NCBI GenBank assembly: GCA_019636555.1
Contig: JAHBXH010000001.1
Span: 2,204,928-2,268,927, forward strand
From: Phycisphaeraceae bacterium
GTDB lineage: Bacteria; Planctomycetota; Phycisphaerae; Phycisphaerales; UBA1924
DNA length: 64,000 bases
Reading direction: 5' to 3'
The notes beneath the pieces are model-generated. The model was not told where the DNA came from. It saw only the letters and a list, made by a program, of their open reading frames with translations, and made no database searches. The position numbers and the translations under genes are program-made. Of this stretch, positions 34,050-43,729 are shown piece by piece. Each line of letters opens with the position of its first letter. Position 1 is the first letter of the stretch.

Positions 34050-35051
34050 TCAAAGAAGTGCGTTCTTGTCCAGCACCAGCTTTCTCAGGGTGGAGTCGGT
34101 CGTTCGGACCGGATAGACCTTCGGCATCATGATGAGTTCGCTGAAGTCGGTGCGGCAGACGCCGGTGTACCCGAGCATCAATTGGAAGCGAGGCTTGACA
34201 GAATTCCTGCTCCCAAAGTGCATGCATCCCGACGATTCGATGAACATGACCGAGCCTCGCGCACCCGTGAATTCGATTGCATGACGCCGATCGACAACCG
34301 AATAGACCTCTTCGTCGGTGAAGCGATAGCCATGTCCAGGTCCCCAGTTCCCCAGCTTTGAAGACGCCTCTTGTGAAATCGAGCGAGGCAGAAAAGTCCA
34401 TGGGCCGTGCTCGCTGGTCGTGTCCTCCAGCAGTACAAGCACATAGAGATTGGGCAACGAGTAGTAGTCGAGGTGGTAGAGCTGGCTGTCGTGGGGCTTA
34501 TCCGGCTGATCGTCAAAGGCCGCGTTCGACTCCACAAAGCGAATTCCGGACGGCAGCGTTGTCGACAGCGCCGGCACACATCCGAGATACGCGCCAACAA
34601 CAGACAGCAATTCGCTCGAGGTCGCAAAGTCGAGAAAAGACGGATAGCGCTCAAGGTCTTCCGGCGTCCACACATCCTGGAAATAGCTGCGATACGCACC
34701 GGGCGAGGAGCGACGAGTGCCCGATCGCTCCGAGATGATCCGTCGTGAATCCTCCAGAACGCGGTCGAGATGAGGGAGTGTCCTTGAATCATCCCGTCCC
34801 CAGCCGTCGTTCATTTCGACCGGCTTCCGGGTGATCGGCCCGTTCTCGTCGATAAGTTTCTTCCACCGATCTTGATAGAGCGACCGCCGCAATTCGTCCT
34901 GCTGCTGGAACTTGGCCTGGTTGTACGCGAGAGCCAGTCGCATGGTGTTCCGGATTCCCAAGCAGGCCATGTGGTTCTCGTGCAGACGCTTTGCCAACGG
35001 TCGCATCTGAGCGTCGAGTTCATCAAACTTTTTTGCGTCACTGCTCGCCAT
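34050..35051 (-). CDS. PhyH-like iron(II)/2-oxoglutarate dioxygenase
   Basis: A 333-residue double-stranded beta-helix oxygenase. The iron triad is readable as His193-x-Asp195 (LYHLDYYS) and distal His278 (SGCMHFGSR), with Arg288 (KPRFQ) placed to bind 2-oxoglutarate. LLEDTTSEHGPWTFLP is typical of the phytanoyl-CoA dioxygenase family. It likely hydroxylates the synthetase substrate or product. Its stop lies six bases before the synthetase start, so the two are surely co-expressed. Confidence 0.82.
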   Translation of the reverse strand: MASSDAKKFDELDAQMRPLAKRLHENHMACLGIRNTMRLALAYNQAKFQQQDELRRSLYQDRWKKLIDENGPITRKPVEMNDGWGRDDSRTLPHLDRVLEDSRRIISERSGTRRSSPGAYRSYFQDVWTPEDLERYPSFLDFATSSELLSVVGAYLGCVPALSTTLPSGIRFVESNAAFDDQPDKPHDSQLYHLDYYSLPNLYVLVLLEDTTSEHGPWTFLPRSISQEASSKLGNWGPGHGYRFTDEEVYSVVDRRHAIEFTGARGSVMFIESSGCMHFGSRNSVKPRFQLMLGYTGVCRTDFSELIMMPKVYPVRTTDSTLRKLVLDKNALL

Positions 35052-35083
35052 TCCAGCCGCTCCTTTCTTCGTCGCGCTTCACA

Positions 35084-37027
35084 TCAGCCATAAATCGTCT
35101 GCACGCGGCAATAGAACTCCCGATCCGACGGCCCGTGTTCCGCCGGCCCCACTCCTGATGCTTTCCACCCGCCCAGTGGCGAGGCCGCATCGGCGTCAGC
35201 TGTTGCCCGATTAATCTTCAGCACGCCCGCCCGCGCTTCCAGCAGGAATTGTTCTTTCAACCGCGGTGAAGACGAGAACACCGCTGCGACCAATCCCTGG
35301 CGAACACCGTTGCACAATGCTAATGAATGATTGAAGTCGGTCGCTCGCTGCACGACGAGAATGGGCGCAAAGCTCTCCTCCTGCACGATCTCATGAGACT
35401 CGCGATCGGCAAATACGATCGTCGGTGGAAAAAACGATCCCTGATCCATCAGTTGCGAAAAGTCCGCCTGCTCCCGGTGCGGAGTCAAGGCGACCAGTCC
35501 GTCCTCACGCGCGCGGCGAAGCAAGTGTTCGGTCTCGCTTCGCTTCCGCGCGCTGATCAGAGGTCCGATGACCGTTTCGGGTTTCGACGGATCGCCCCAA
35601 ACCAGTTGCGCGGTCGCTTTTTTCAGGGCAGAAATAAAAGCTTCAAAGCAGGATTCGGCGACAATGACGCGCCGGTTCGCCGTGCAGCGTTGTCCCGCGA
35701 AGCCGAATGCGCCCTCGGCAATTTTTTCCGCCGCCGCTGTCAACTCCGCATCCTCCCAGACGATCGACGCGTTGTTCCCACCCAATTCGCCCTGGTAAGG
35801 CACACGACGGCGCGCGCAGATTTCCTGTATCGCGTAACCGGCAAGAGCAGAACCGGAGAGCGTCACTCCGTCGATCGCGTCGTCTTCGGCGAGACGCAGA
35901 GCGGTCGAGTGATCTCCGGCGCACAGACCAAGCACCCCATCGGGAATGCCCGCTTCGCGCGCGATCTCGAGCACCCGATGCGAGATGGCCGTCGCCGCAG
36001 GAGCCGGCTTCCAAACCACCGTGTTTCCGAATGCCAGCGCCGGGGCGATTTTTCCCGCAGGAATCCCGACCGGGTTGTTGTACGGGGTGATGATCCCGAC
36101 GACCCCGAGCGGCTCATATCGAAATCGCGTTTCCGCGCTCGTCGTGCTCCCAAGCGGCTGTTCCGCCATTGCCGCGGCCAGTTCGAGCAGCTCAGCGCTC
36201 CTTCGGATTTCCCCCCGAGCCTGCGCAATCGGCTTTCCGATATCGCGAACGATCAAATCCGCGAGCGGCCGGCTCTCACCGAGCAGTTTCGAAGCCCAGC
36301 GCCGCAGCAGAGCGCCGCGCTTCGTCGGCTCCTCAAGTCTCCACTGCCGCCATGCACACCTTGCCGCGCTCGCCTTTCCGCGAACTGCCGCGGCGCCGTC
36401 GATGCCGATACTCCATAATTCACGCGTTCGATCAACCGGTGAAAAGTGCGAGAATCTCGAATCCTCGCGCCCTTCTCCACCGATTCTCTCGAGCACTCGA
36501 TCCACGGAGAGGAACCGGGCCGCCCGGCGCTCCAAATAGCAGCGCGTAATCGCCGCGTGAATCGGGTCGTCGCTCGCGACAGCGTCTTCGGCGATCAATA
36601 CGCGATACCCGCGCTGGTAGGCATCAAACGCGGTCGCCCGCACGCATCCGTGCAGGTGCACTCCCGCCAGAACGATCGCGTCGCAGCCATTCGCGCGAAG
36701 TCGCCGATCGAGTTCCTCGGAACCGAACCCGCTGAAGAACCGCTTGTGAATCAACGTTTCCCCGGCGATCGGCGTGAGGCTCGGCGGCGTCTTATGCCCG
36801 GGCGTTCCTTCGACGCATCTCCAAATCTCCTTCTCTCGCCAGTGCGGCATGCGACTATCCGGCTCCCGCTGGACCGTCGTCCATACATGAATGACCGGAA
36901 TCCTCCGCTCTCTACAACTTCGCAACAAATTCGCCGCGGAATCAACAACCTTTCCCGCCGCTGGCTCGAGCCCCGCCGCGTGCAGAAAGTCTTCTTGAAA
37001 ATCAACAAGCACCAGAGCCGGTTTCAT
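35084..37027 (-). CDS. isochorismatase-like hydrolase fused to aldehyde dehydrogenase
   Basis: A 647-residue two-domain protein. Residues 1-185 are a cysteine hydrolase with its Asp9 (LVDFQ), Lys95 (HKRFFSGF) and Cys128 (VHLHGCVRA). Residues 200-647 are an aldehyde dehydrogenase with Asn in TPYNNP (315-320), Lys340, Glu414 (GELGGNN) and Cys448 (GQRCTAN). The first domain could cleave an amide or vinyl ether; the second oxidises the resulting aldehyde to an acid or CoA ester. I know of no standard enzyme with this fusion. ATG 37027 overlaps the upstream dehydrogenase stop (ATGA). Confidence 0.85.
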   Translation of the reverse strand: MKPALVLVDFQEDFLHAAGLEPAAGKVVDSAANLLRSCRERRIPVIHVWTTVQREPDSRMPHWREKEIWRCVEGTPGHKTPPSLTPIAGETLIHKRFFSGFGSEELDRRLRANGCDAIVLAGVHLHGCVRATAFDAYQRGYRVLIAEDAVASDDPIHAAITRCYLERRAARFLSVDRVLERIGGEGREDSRFSHFSPVDRTRELWSIGIDGAAAVRGKASAARCAWRQWRLEEPTKRGALLRRWASKLLGESRPLADLIVRDIGKPIAQARGEIRRSAELLELAAAMAEQPLGSTTSAETRFRYEPLGVVGIITPYNNPVGIPAGKIAPALAFGNTVVWKPAPAATAISHRVLEIAREAGIPDGVLGLCAGDHSTALRLAEDDAIDGVTLSGSALAGYAIQEICARRRVPYQGELGGNNASIVWEDAELTAAAEKIAEGAFGFAGQRCTANRRVIVAESCFEAFISALKKATAQLVWGDPSKPETVIGPLISARKRSETEHLLRRAREDGLVALTPHREQADFSQLMDQGSFFPPTIVFADRESHEIVQEESFAPILVVQRATDFNHSLALCNGVRQGLVAAVFSSSPRLKEQFLLEARAGVLKINRATADADAASPLGGWKASGVGPAEHGPSDREFYCRVQTIYG

Positions 37028-38148
37028 GCCGACACCTTGACTCCCGCCACAACCGACTGCGCCACCAACGCGCCCATCTCCCGCGTGCCGATACAGCGGC
37101 ATCCGGCCTCGGCGAGATCATCAGTCCGCCATCCGTCCGCCAGCACGCGATCGATCGCGCTCTCCACAAGCGACGCTTCCTCATCCATTCCGAAGCTCTC
37201 CCGAAGCAGCATCGCGAGCGAGAAGATCTGTGCCAGCGGGTTGGCTCGATCCGTATTCGCGAGATCCTTTGCTCCGCCGTGCCCGGTTTGGTAGACCGCG
37301 CGCCCGTCCGCGGCGAAATTCGCGGAGTACGACATGCCGCGCGATCCGAGAAACACGGCGCCCAGATCCGCGAGAATGTCCCCGACCATATTCGGAGTCA
37401 CGATGACATCGAACTCGCCAGGATGCTGAATCATCTGATACGCCGCATAGTCCGCGTTCATCATGCAGCACTCGACGCCGCTCCCCGCCCCGAGACGCAT
37501 CGTGACATCACGCCACAAGTTCGAAATCGAAGGCACGCCCCCGTCTTTCACGATGACATGCATCCTCCGGCGACGAGTCGCCGCGAGACGCAATCCAACC
37601 CCGACGATCCTCTCGACTTGATGCTGGCAATAACTGAATCGATGCTCGGCAACTCTCCCGCCGATCGGATCGACTCGATCTTCCCATTGCCCCTGATACA
37701 CGCCCCCGGCATTGTCTCGCACGACCAACATGTCTGCATGCTGCACGACGTGCGGCTTCAATCGCGCAGATTGCGCGAGCGCCGCAACCGGTCTGATCGG
37801 TGCAACTTTGCAAAACAGGTCAAACTGTCGCCGCATTTCATAGACAAACCGGCCGCCCCCCGGTCCACACAAAAGAGCTCCTCCGCGCTCGAAAATCTCG
37901 TGGCAGAATGACGCGACCTCATCGGGCAAGTTTTGAAATCCACTTCCGTCGAAACGAAACGGGCCTTCCGGTATCGCGACGCGTTCGACTTTCACACCCG
38001 CTGCTGACTCGACCGCGTCCAAAACCTCGAGTGCCGCTCGAAGCACCTCCGGGCCAATGCCCTCTCCCGGGAATATCCCCAAAAGCAACCGTCCTCGCAC
38101 TCTTCCGTTCGCTTCCCTCGGAACGATCGATTCGATCACTTTCTTCAT
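37024..38148 (-). CDS. isopropylmalate/isocitrate dehydrogenase-like enzyme
   Basis: A 374-residue beta-decarboxylating dehydrogenase. GEGIGPE (28-34), RRQFDLFCKVAPIRP (106-120), RDNAGGVYQGQ (144-154), the catalytic-type Lys201, NMVGDILADLG (253-263) and the NAD loop HGGAKDLANTDRANP (290-304) are visible. Changes from LeuB consensus (for example KDGGVPSISN in place of the usual DKANVL region) suggest a specialised substrate. It would oxidise and decarboxylate a substituted malate to a 2-keto acid. It heads the cluster operon. ATG 38148 is chosen as the last Met before the fold; GAGG about eleven bases upstream is a modest site, and longer frames to 38298 exist. Confidence 0.82.
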   Translation of the reverse strand: MKKVIESIVPREANGRVRGRLLLGIFPGEGIGPEVLRAALEVLDAVESAAGVKVERVAIPEGPFRFDGSGFQNLPDEVASFCHEIFERGGALLCGPGGGRFVYEMRRQFDLFCKVAPIRPVAALAQSARLKPHVVQHADMLVVRDNAGGVYQGQWEDRVDPIGGRVAEHRFSYCQHQVERIVGVGLRLAATRRRRMHVIVKDGGVPSISNLWRDVTMRLGAGSGVECCMMNADYAAYQMIQHPGEFDVIVTPNMVGDILADLGAVFLGSRGMSYSANFAADGRAVYQTGHGGAKDLANTDRANPLAQIFSLAMLLRESFGMDEEASLVESAIDRVLADGWRTDDLAEAGCRCIGTREMGALVAQSVVAGVKVSA

Positions 38149-38369
38149 CTCCGCTTTCGCCTCTTTCTTCCTGTCCGAGGGTCTGATCAACCCCTTCTGG
38201 CAGTCGCTCTCACCCACACTCCCCCGCACTACACGCCGCAGCGTCAGAGTACTCGATTTCGCCCGCGCCGTCATCGCAGCGCCCAAGTCTCGCGGCACGA
38301 TAACATGCGCGTCAATTCCTCCGCCTGACGCGCACTCGCAGGACGCCCGCTCTCCGCAAGGATCATTTC

Positions 38370-38966
38370 ATGAGCGAATTCCCATCCGTCGTCCTCGCGC
38401 GCCACGGCGAAACCGAATGGAGCAAGAGTGGAAAACACACGGGATTGACCGATCTGCCATTAACGCCGCAAGGGGAAGCCGCGGCACGGGCCATCGGTGA
38501 ACGTCTTCAGGGACAGCGATTCGATAGAGTCTTTGTGAGTCCGCTCCAGCGCGCCTTCAAAACGTGCAAACTAGCCGGCTTTGGTGGAATGGCCGAAGTC
38601 AATCACGACCTCGTGGAATGGGACTACGGCAATTATGAAGGCCTGACGAGCGCTCAAATCCGGCAACAGAACCCCGATTGGAATCTCTTTCGCGACGGAT
38701 GCCCCGGTGGCGAGAGCCCCTCGGCGATCGCCGCCCGCGCCGATCGCGTCGTCGCCAAGACCAGGAAAATCGGCGGCCGCGTGCTCCTCTTTTCCAGCGG
38801 CCACTTTCTCCGCGCGCTGGCATCCCGCTGGCTCCAAGTCCCGATCTATCCGGGCGGCGGACACCTGCTTCTGGGCACGGCGAGCGTCAGCATCCTCAGC
38901 TACGAACACAACTTGCAGGAACCGGCCATCTCCCTCTGGAATGACCGCCATCATGTCCCAAAGTAA
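38370..38966 (+). CDS. histidine phosphatase family protein
   Basis: A 198-residue phosphoglycerate-mutase-like phosphatase. ARHGETEWS carries the phosphorylated His, VSPLQRAFKTC the second Arg, EWDYGNYEGL the acid and SSGHFLRALA the second His. It resembles broad-specificity sugar-phosphate phosphatases more than glycolytic mutase. It is divergent from the biosynthetic cluster and upstream of sugar-phosphate genes; nothing recognisable lies in the 38149-38369 gap, which must hold both promoters. Confidence 0.87.
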   Translation: MSEFPSVVLARHGETEWSKSGKHTGLTDLPLTPQGEAAARAIGERLQGQRFDRVFVSPLQRAFKTCKLAGFGGMAEVNHDLVEWDYGNYEGLTSAQIRQQNPDWNLFRDGCPGGESPSAIAARADRVVAKTRKIGGRVLLFSSGHFLRALASRWLQVPIYPGGGHLLLGTASVSILSYEHNLQEPAISLWNDRHHVPK

Positions 38967-39075
38967 CCCATTTTCACGAACGCCCCGCCCAGTTCCGGCG
39001 TCGGATGAGAAGAAAAGCCCCGCGGCACCGGGCGCGGTACGCTCTTGCAGGCGAATTCAAACACGGAGGTTTTTC

Positions 39076-40170
39076 ATGAACGCCACCGCCAAACTCAGAG
39101 ACATCGGCCAGAGCCTCTGGCTCGACAACATCACGCGCGATCTGCTCAAGAGCGGCACGCTCGCGAAGTACATCAACGAATGGTCGGTCACCGGCCTCAC
39201 GTCCAACCCCACCATCTTTGAGCACGCTTTCAAGAACAGCTCGCTCTACGACGACTCGATCCAGCGAAAAGTCCGCGAGGGCAAAACCGACGAGCCTCTC
39301 TTCTTCGACATCGCGATCGAAGACCTGACCGCCGCCGCAGACCTCTTCCGCCCGATCTACGACAAAACCAACGGGCTCGATGGTTTCGTCTCGCTCGAGG
39401 TCTCGCCGAAGCTCGCTTTCGATACCGCCGCGACCATCGCCGCGGCAAAGTCGCTTCACGCCAAGGCCAATCGCCCGAATCTCTACATCAAAATTCCCGG
39501 AACAAAGGAAGGGTTGCCGGCCATCGAGGAAGCGATCTCCGCCGGTGTTCCGGTGAACGTGACGCTGCTCTTTTCGCGCGAGCAGTATGTTGCCGCGGCA
39601 CAGGCCTATCAACGCGGCATCGAGCGCCGCATCAACGCGGGTCTCAATCCGCGCGTTGAATCGGTTGCCTCGGTTTTCATCAGCCGTTGGGACGGCGCGA
39701 TCGCCGGGAAAGTGCCGGCCGAGCTGACGAATAAGCTCGGCCTCGCGATGGGACTTCGAATCTATAAGGCGTATCGCGATCTGCTGAATTCACAGGCCTG
39801 GCAACGCATGTACAACTTCGGGGCGCGCCCCCAGCGCCTCCTCTGGGCCAGCACCGGTACGAAGGACCCCAAGGCCTCCGATATTCTCTATATCAAGGGC
39901 CTCGCCTCACCCTTCACCGTCAACACCATGCCCGAAGGCACACTCAAAGCGTTTGCCGATCACGGCGAAGTCGGTGAACTCCTCCCGGCAGACGGCGGCA
40001 CCGGCGAAACACAGCTCGCCGGATTCACCAAGGCGGGAGTCGATCTCGATCAACTCGCGGCAAAACTGCAGACCGACGGCGCTGCATCGTTCGTGAAGAG
40101 TTGGGAGTCGCTGCTCTCGGGCCTTTCGGAAAAGGTTCGCGGCGCAAAGGCCCCGGCCGGCGTCGCCTGA
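39076..40170 (+). CDS. tal: transaldolase
   Basis: A 364-residue transaldolase of the pentose phosphate pathway, moving dihydroxyacetone units between sugar phosphates. Family features are SVTGLTSNPTIFEHA near the start, the Schiff-base Lys in LYIKIPGT, and RLLWASTGTKDP near the end. ACGGAGGT five bases upstream is the strongest ribosome site in the region and fixes the start; the long frame upstream to 38707 is a shadow of the phosphatase. It is followed by pgi and rpiB, a sugar-phosphate operon. Confidence 0.95.
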   Translation: MNATAKLRDIGQSLWLDNITRDLLKSGTLAKYINEWSVTGLTSNPTIFEHAFKNSSLYDDSIQRKVREGKTDEPLFFDIAIEDLTAAADLFRPIYDKTNGLDGFVSLEVSPKLAFDTAATIAAAKSLHAKANRPNLYIKIPGTKEGLPAIEEAISAGVPVNVTLLFSREQYVAAAQAYQRGIERRINAGLNPRVESVASVFISRWDGAIAGKVPAELTNKLGLAMGLRIYKAYRDLLNSQAWQRMYNFGARPQRLLWASTGTKDPKASDILYIKGLASPFTVNTMPEGTLKAFADHGEVGELLPADGGTGETQLAGFTKAGVDLDQLAAKLQTDGAASFVKSWESLLSGLSEKVRGAKAPAGVA

Positions 40171-40212
40171 ATCGGTCACGCCAGCGACTTTGCCATTTCT
40201 TTGGAGTATTCG

Positions 40213-41853
40213 ATGCCGGAATCGAAAGACTTGACGTCGTTACCCTCGTGGCGTGCACTCGGCGATCACTACAGCAAAGTGCGCGAAGCGCACCTTCGTC
40301 AGTTGTTCTCACAGGACCCGCAGCGCGGCACGAAACTGACGGTCGAAGGCGGCGGGCTGTTCCTCGACTATTCAAAGAACCGAATCACGGAGCAAACACT
40401 CGGGCTCCTCATCAAGCTCGCCGAGGAAGCGGGCTTGCGCGCGAAGATCGACGCGATGTTCCGCGGCGACAAGATCAACATCACCGAGAATCGTGCGGTG
40501 CTCCACACGGCGCTGCGCGCGCCCCGCGGCACCACGATCACCGTTGATGGCGAGAACGTCGTGCCCGAAGTCCATGCGGTTCTCGACAAAATGTCTTCGT
40601 TCTGCGATCGCGTCCGCAAGGGCGATTGGAAAGGACACACCGGCAAAGCGATACGGAACGTCGTCAACATCGGTATCGGCGGCTCGGATCTCGGGCCCGT
40701 CATGGCCTACGAAGCGCTCCGCCATTACACGCGGCGAGATATGACATTCCGGTTTGTGTCCAATGTCGATGGAATCGACTTCGTCGAAGCGACGCACGAT
40801 CTCGATCCGAGTGAAACGCTCTTTATTGTTTCCTCGAAAACGTTCACCACGCTCGAGACCATGACCAACGCGCAGAGCGCACGGGACTGGCTGCTCAAGG
40901 GTCTCGGCGGTGACGCAACGGCGGTCGCCAAGCACTTTGTCGCCGTCTCGACCAACGCCAAGAAAGTCGCCGAGTTCGGCATCGACACCGCCAACATGTT
41001 CGAGTTCTGGGATTGGGTCGGCGGCCGCTATTCGATGGACTCCGCCATCGGCCTCTCGACCATGCTCGCCGTCGGTCCCGACGGTTTCCGCCAAATGCTC
41101 GACGGTTTCCACAAGATGGATGAGCACTTCCGGACATCTCCCTTCCAGAAGAATCTCCCCGTCATCATGGGCCTTCTTGCCCTCTGGTACTCGGATTTCT
41201 TCAAGGCCGAGACGATCGCGGTCCTCCCCTACGAGCAGTACTTGAAACGCTTCCCGGCTTATCTCCAGCAGCTCACCATGGAGAGCAACGGCAAGCATGT
41301 GACCCTCAGCGGCAAAACCGTCGACTACGCGACCGGCGCCATCTATTGGGGCGAACCGGGAACCAACGGCCAGCACTCGTTCTACCAGTTGATCCACCAG
41401 GGCACGCGCCTCATCCCCTGCGACTTTATTGCGTTCAATCACGCGTTGACGCCCCTCGGTCGCCACCACGACATGCTGATCGCCAACGTGCTGGCTCAAG
41501 CCGAAGCACTCGCGTTCGGCAAAACCGCCGACGAGGTCCGCAAAGAAGGAACGCCCGAGTCGCTTGTCCCCCACCGCGTCTTCGAAGGAAACCGTCCTTC
41601 CAACATGATCTTTGCCGATCGGCTGACGCCGGCGGTTCTCGGCGCGCTCGTCGCGCTCTATGAACACAGCGTCTTCGTTCAGGGCGCGATCTGGAACATC
41701 GACAGTTTCGATCAATGGGGCGTCGAGCTCGGCAAGGCTCTCGCCCAGAAGATCATCCCCGAGCTCGAGGCGCCAGCCGAACCCAACCTGGCGCACGACA
41801 GTTCCACGTCGAATCTGATCCGCCGCTACCGGGCCGCTCGCTCGGGCAAATAG
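40213..41853 (+). CDS. pgi: glucose-6-phosphate isomerase
   Basis: A 546-residue enzyme interconverting glucose-6- and fructose-6-phosphate. [46 protein letters not shown] and [20 protein letters not shown] are canonical. ATG 40213 has GGAG six bases upstream and is preferred over an in-frame TTG at 40201. It is full length for the E. coli-type family. Middle gene of tal-pgi-rpiB. Confidence 0.97.
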   Translation: MPESKDLTSLPSWRALGDHYSKVREAHLRQLFSQDPQRGTKLTVEGGGLFLDYSKNRITEQTLGLLIKLAEEAGLRAKIDAMFRGDKINITENRAVLHTALRAPRGTTITVDGENVVPEVHAVLDKMSSFCDRVRKGDWKGHTGKAIRNVVNIGIGGSDLGPVMAYEALRHYTRRDMTFRFVSNVDGIDFVEATHDLDPSETLFIVSSKTFTTLETMTNAQSARDWLLKGLGGDATAVAKHFVAVSTNAKKVAEFGIDTANMFEFWDWVGGRYSMDSAIGLSTMLAVGPDGFRQMLDGFHKMDEHFRTSPFQKNLPVIMGLLALWYSDFFKAETIAVLPYEQYLKRFPAYLQQLTMESNGKHVTLSGKTVDYATGAIYWGEPGTNGQHSFYQLIHQGTRLIPCDFIAFNHALTPLGRHHDMLIANVLAQAEALAFGKTADEVRKEGTPESLVPHRVFEGNRPSNMIFADRLTPAVLGALVALYEHSVFVQGAIWNIDSFDQWGVELGKALAQKIIPELEAPAEPNLAHDSSTSNLIRRYRAARSGK

Positions 41854-41863
41854 GGAGGCCAGC

Positions 41864-42319
41864 GTGATCATCGGAATCGCCGCGGATCATGGTGGATTCG
41901 AGTTGAAACGCGAACTCGCCGTGCGCCTTCAGAAAGCGGGCCACACCGTCCGCGACTTCGGCGACGGCGCGAGCACCCCGGCCGACGATTATCCGGATTA
42001 TGTCATTCCCTTATCTCGCGCTGTCGCTGCGGGAGAGGTCGAGCGCGGCATCGCCGTCTGCGGCAGCGGGGTCGGCGCCGCAATCTGCGCGAACAAGGTC
42101 GAAGGTGTCCGCGCCTCGCTCATCCACGACCACTTTTCTGCAAAGCAAGGGGTCGAAGACGACCACATGAATGTGCTGTGCCTGGGCGGCAGAACAACCG
42201 GCGTGGAGACCGCCTGGGACTTCGTTCAGACGTTTCTCACGGCGCAGTACAGCAAGGAAGAACGCCATCTCCGCCGGCTCGCAAAAGTCGCGGCGCTCTC
42301 CGCCGATCGCAAGCGGTGA
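41864..42319 (+). CDS. rpiB: ribose-5-phosphate isomerase B
   Basis: A 151-residue RpiB/LacA-family isomerase that interconverts ribose-5- and ribulose-5-phosphate. IAADHGGFELK carries the ring-opening residues and AVCGSGVGAAICANKV the catalytic Cys. The start is a GTG with GGGAGG five bases upstream. It closes the tal-pgi-rpiB unit and converges on a minus-strand gene 10 bases away. Confidence 0.94.
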   Translation: MIIGIAADHGGFELKRELAVRLQKAGHTVRDFGDGASTPADDYPDYVIPLSRAVAAGEVERGIAVCGSGVGAAICANKVEGVRASLIHDHFSAKQGVEDDHMNVLCLGGRTTGVETAWDFVQTFLTAQYSKEERHLRRLAKVAALSADRKR

Positions 42320-42329
42320 CGATCGTCGT

Positions 42330-42839
42330 TCATCGCGCCGGCACGTCGTCGTCGAAGCTCTCTTCGCCCTCGGGCTCGGGCGTTGCCGCGCTCAATCCCT
42401 CACGCTGGATGAACCGGACGCAGGCGTTCCATCGGAGAACGGCGTCGTCGTTTCCCGAGCTGGCGACTTTGTCCGCGGCCTCGAACCAGGTCATCGCTTC
42501 GCGCAACAGGCCGAAAATCGTCTCACCTGGGTAGCCGGAATCAAACAACGCTTTGGCCCACCGCTCTTCGACGACGCCTCGATAGTACGAGCGTTCGAAC
42601 TCTCCCTTTAGCCGCGAGACGAGCTGACGTGCCTCGTCGGCGGACGCTTTCGGCGACCCAAATCGGTCCGACTGCGACAGAATCAGCGCGACAATCGCAT
42701 CCTGGTTTCCCGGATCGGCATCGAGAACGTCGCGGCAGATGCTCTCCGCTTCCCGCGGCTCGTTCAGGAGCCGATATCGCTCTGCTTTGGCGAGCGCACG
42801 AGAAACCGATTCCAGCGCAATAGGTTTCAGCGCGAACAT
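42330..42839 (-). CDS. hypothetical helical repeat protein
   Basis: A 169-residue, mostly helical cytosolic protein with one TPR-like unit (AKAERYRLLNEPREAESICRD-type spacing, then DPGNQDAIVAL). The tail is acidic (PEPEGEESFDDDVPAR). No family can be named. It lies 58 bases downstream of sdhB on the same strand and may be co-transcribed; an assembly or accessory role is possible only by position. Confidence 0.6.
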   Translation of the reverse strand: MFALKPIALESVSRALAKAERYRLLNEPREAESICRDVLDADPGNQDAIVALILSQSDRFGSPKASADEARQLVSRLKGEFERSYYRGVVEERWAKALFDSGYPGETIFGLLREAMTWFEAADKVASSGNDDAVLRWNACVRFIQREGLSAATPEPEGEESFDDDVPAR

Positions 42840-42897
42840 ATCAACCTCCGGTAATTCGTGATCGATTCACATCGCTTCGAACACCATTTCCGCCAAA

Positions 42898-43686
42898 TCA
42901 CTCCAACTTCCGAGGCTTGAACATCCGGAACAGCTTCGTCAACGGGTCGTAGAACTCGTCCACCACGCGCTCCTTCAGCGGGATGATCGCGTTGTCCGTG
43001 ATCGTGATGTTTTCCGGGCAGACCTTTGTGCAGCATTTGGTGATGTTGCAATACCCAAGACCTTCTTCATCCCGTAGATATTTCGTGCGATCCTCGGTGT
43101 CGAGCGGGTGCATCTCGAGTGCCGCCGTGTACACAAAGTGCCGCGGGCCTGCGAACTCGTCGTGCTTGTGGTGATCACGGAGCACGTGGCACACGTTCTG
43201 GCACAGGAAACATTCGATGCACTTGCGGAATTCCTGCACCCGATCGACATCCGATTGCTGCATCCGCCAGGTTCCATCCGGCGCATCGGGCTTCCGCGGC
43301 CTGAAAGGCTTGATCCGCTTCTTCACCTCGTAGTTCCACGACACATCCGTGACGAGATCCTTCACGTGCGGGAACGATTTCATCGGCTCGACGATCACCG
43401 GCATCGAAAGATCGAGCGTGTCGAGCCTGGTCATGCACATGAGGCGCGGCTTGCCGTTGATCTCCGCCGAGCACGAGCCGCACTTGCCCGCCTTGCAGTT
43501 CCAGCGGCACGCGAGCGTCGGCTCCGACTCCGCCTGAATCTGGTGAATCGCATCCAGCACGACCATGCCGCCGCTCACGTCGGTATGAAAATCCTTGAAC
43601 GCGGCGCTCTCGCCCTGCCCTTTCCAGACTCGGAACATGGCTCTCTGTGTGCCATTTGAAGGGCGCGTGTTGCCGGTTGTGGTCAT
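42898..43686 (-). CDS. sdhB: succinate dehydrogenase iron-sulfur subunit
   Basis: A 262-residue SdhB/FrdB. The three cluster motifs are in order: CRWNCKAGKCGSC with a later CMTR for [2Fe-2S], CIECFLCQNVCHV for [4Fe-4S], and CCTKVCPENI with upstream Cys for [3Fe-4S]. It passes electrons from the flavin of SdhA to quinone via SdhC. It is separated from sdhA by a glyoxalase-fold gene, an unusual order. Confidence 0.95.
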   Translation of the reverse strand: MTTTGNTRPSNGTQRAMFRVWKGQGESAAFKDFHTDVSGGMVVLDAIHQIQAESEPTLACRWNCKAGKCGSCSAEINGKPRLMCMTRLDTLDLSMPVIVEPMKSFPHVKDLVTDVSWNYEVKKRIKPFRPRKPDAPDGTWRMQQSDVDRVQEFRKCIECFLCQNVCHVLRDHHKHDEFAGPRHFVYTAALEMHPLDTEDRTKYLRDEEGLGYCNITKCCTKVCPENITITDNAIIPLKERVVDEFYDPLTKLFRMFKPRKLE

Positions 43687-43729
43687 GCATTCTCCGATCG
43701 AACCGATACCCTATTCCCAAAGCTCCGTT

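Noticed and set aside
27973-38369. tRNA-Gly as integration site for the biosynthetic cluster
   Set aside because: The cluster abuts the tRNA 3' end, but no integrase and no copy of the tRNA 3' end was found by eye near the other boundary.
40372-41871. 499-codon open frame on the minus strand
   Set aside because: It lies entirely opposite pgi, which has full conserved motifs.
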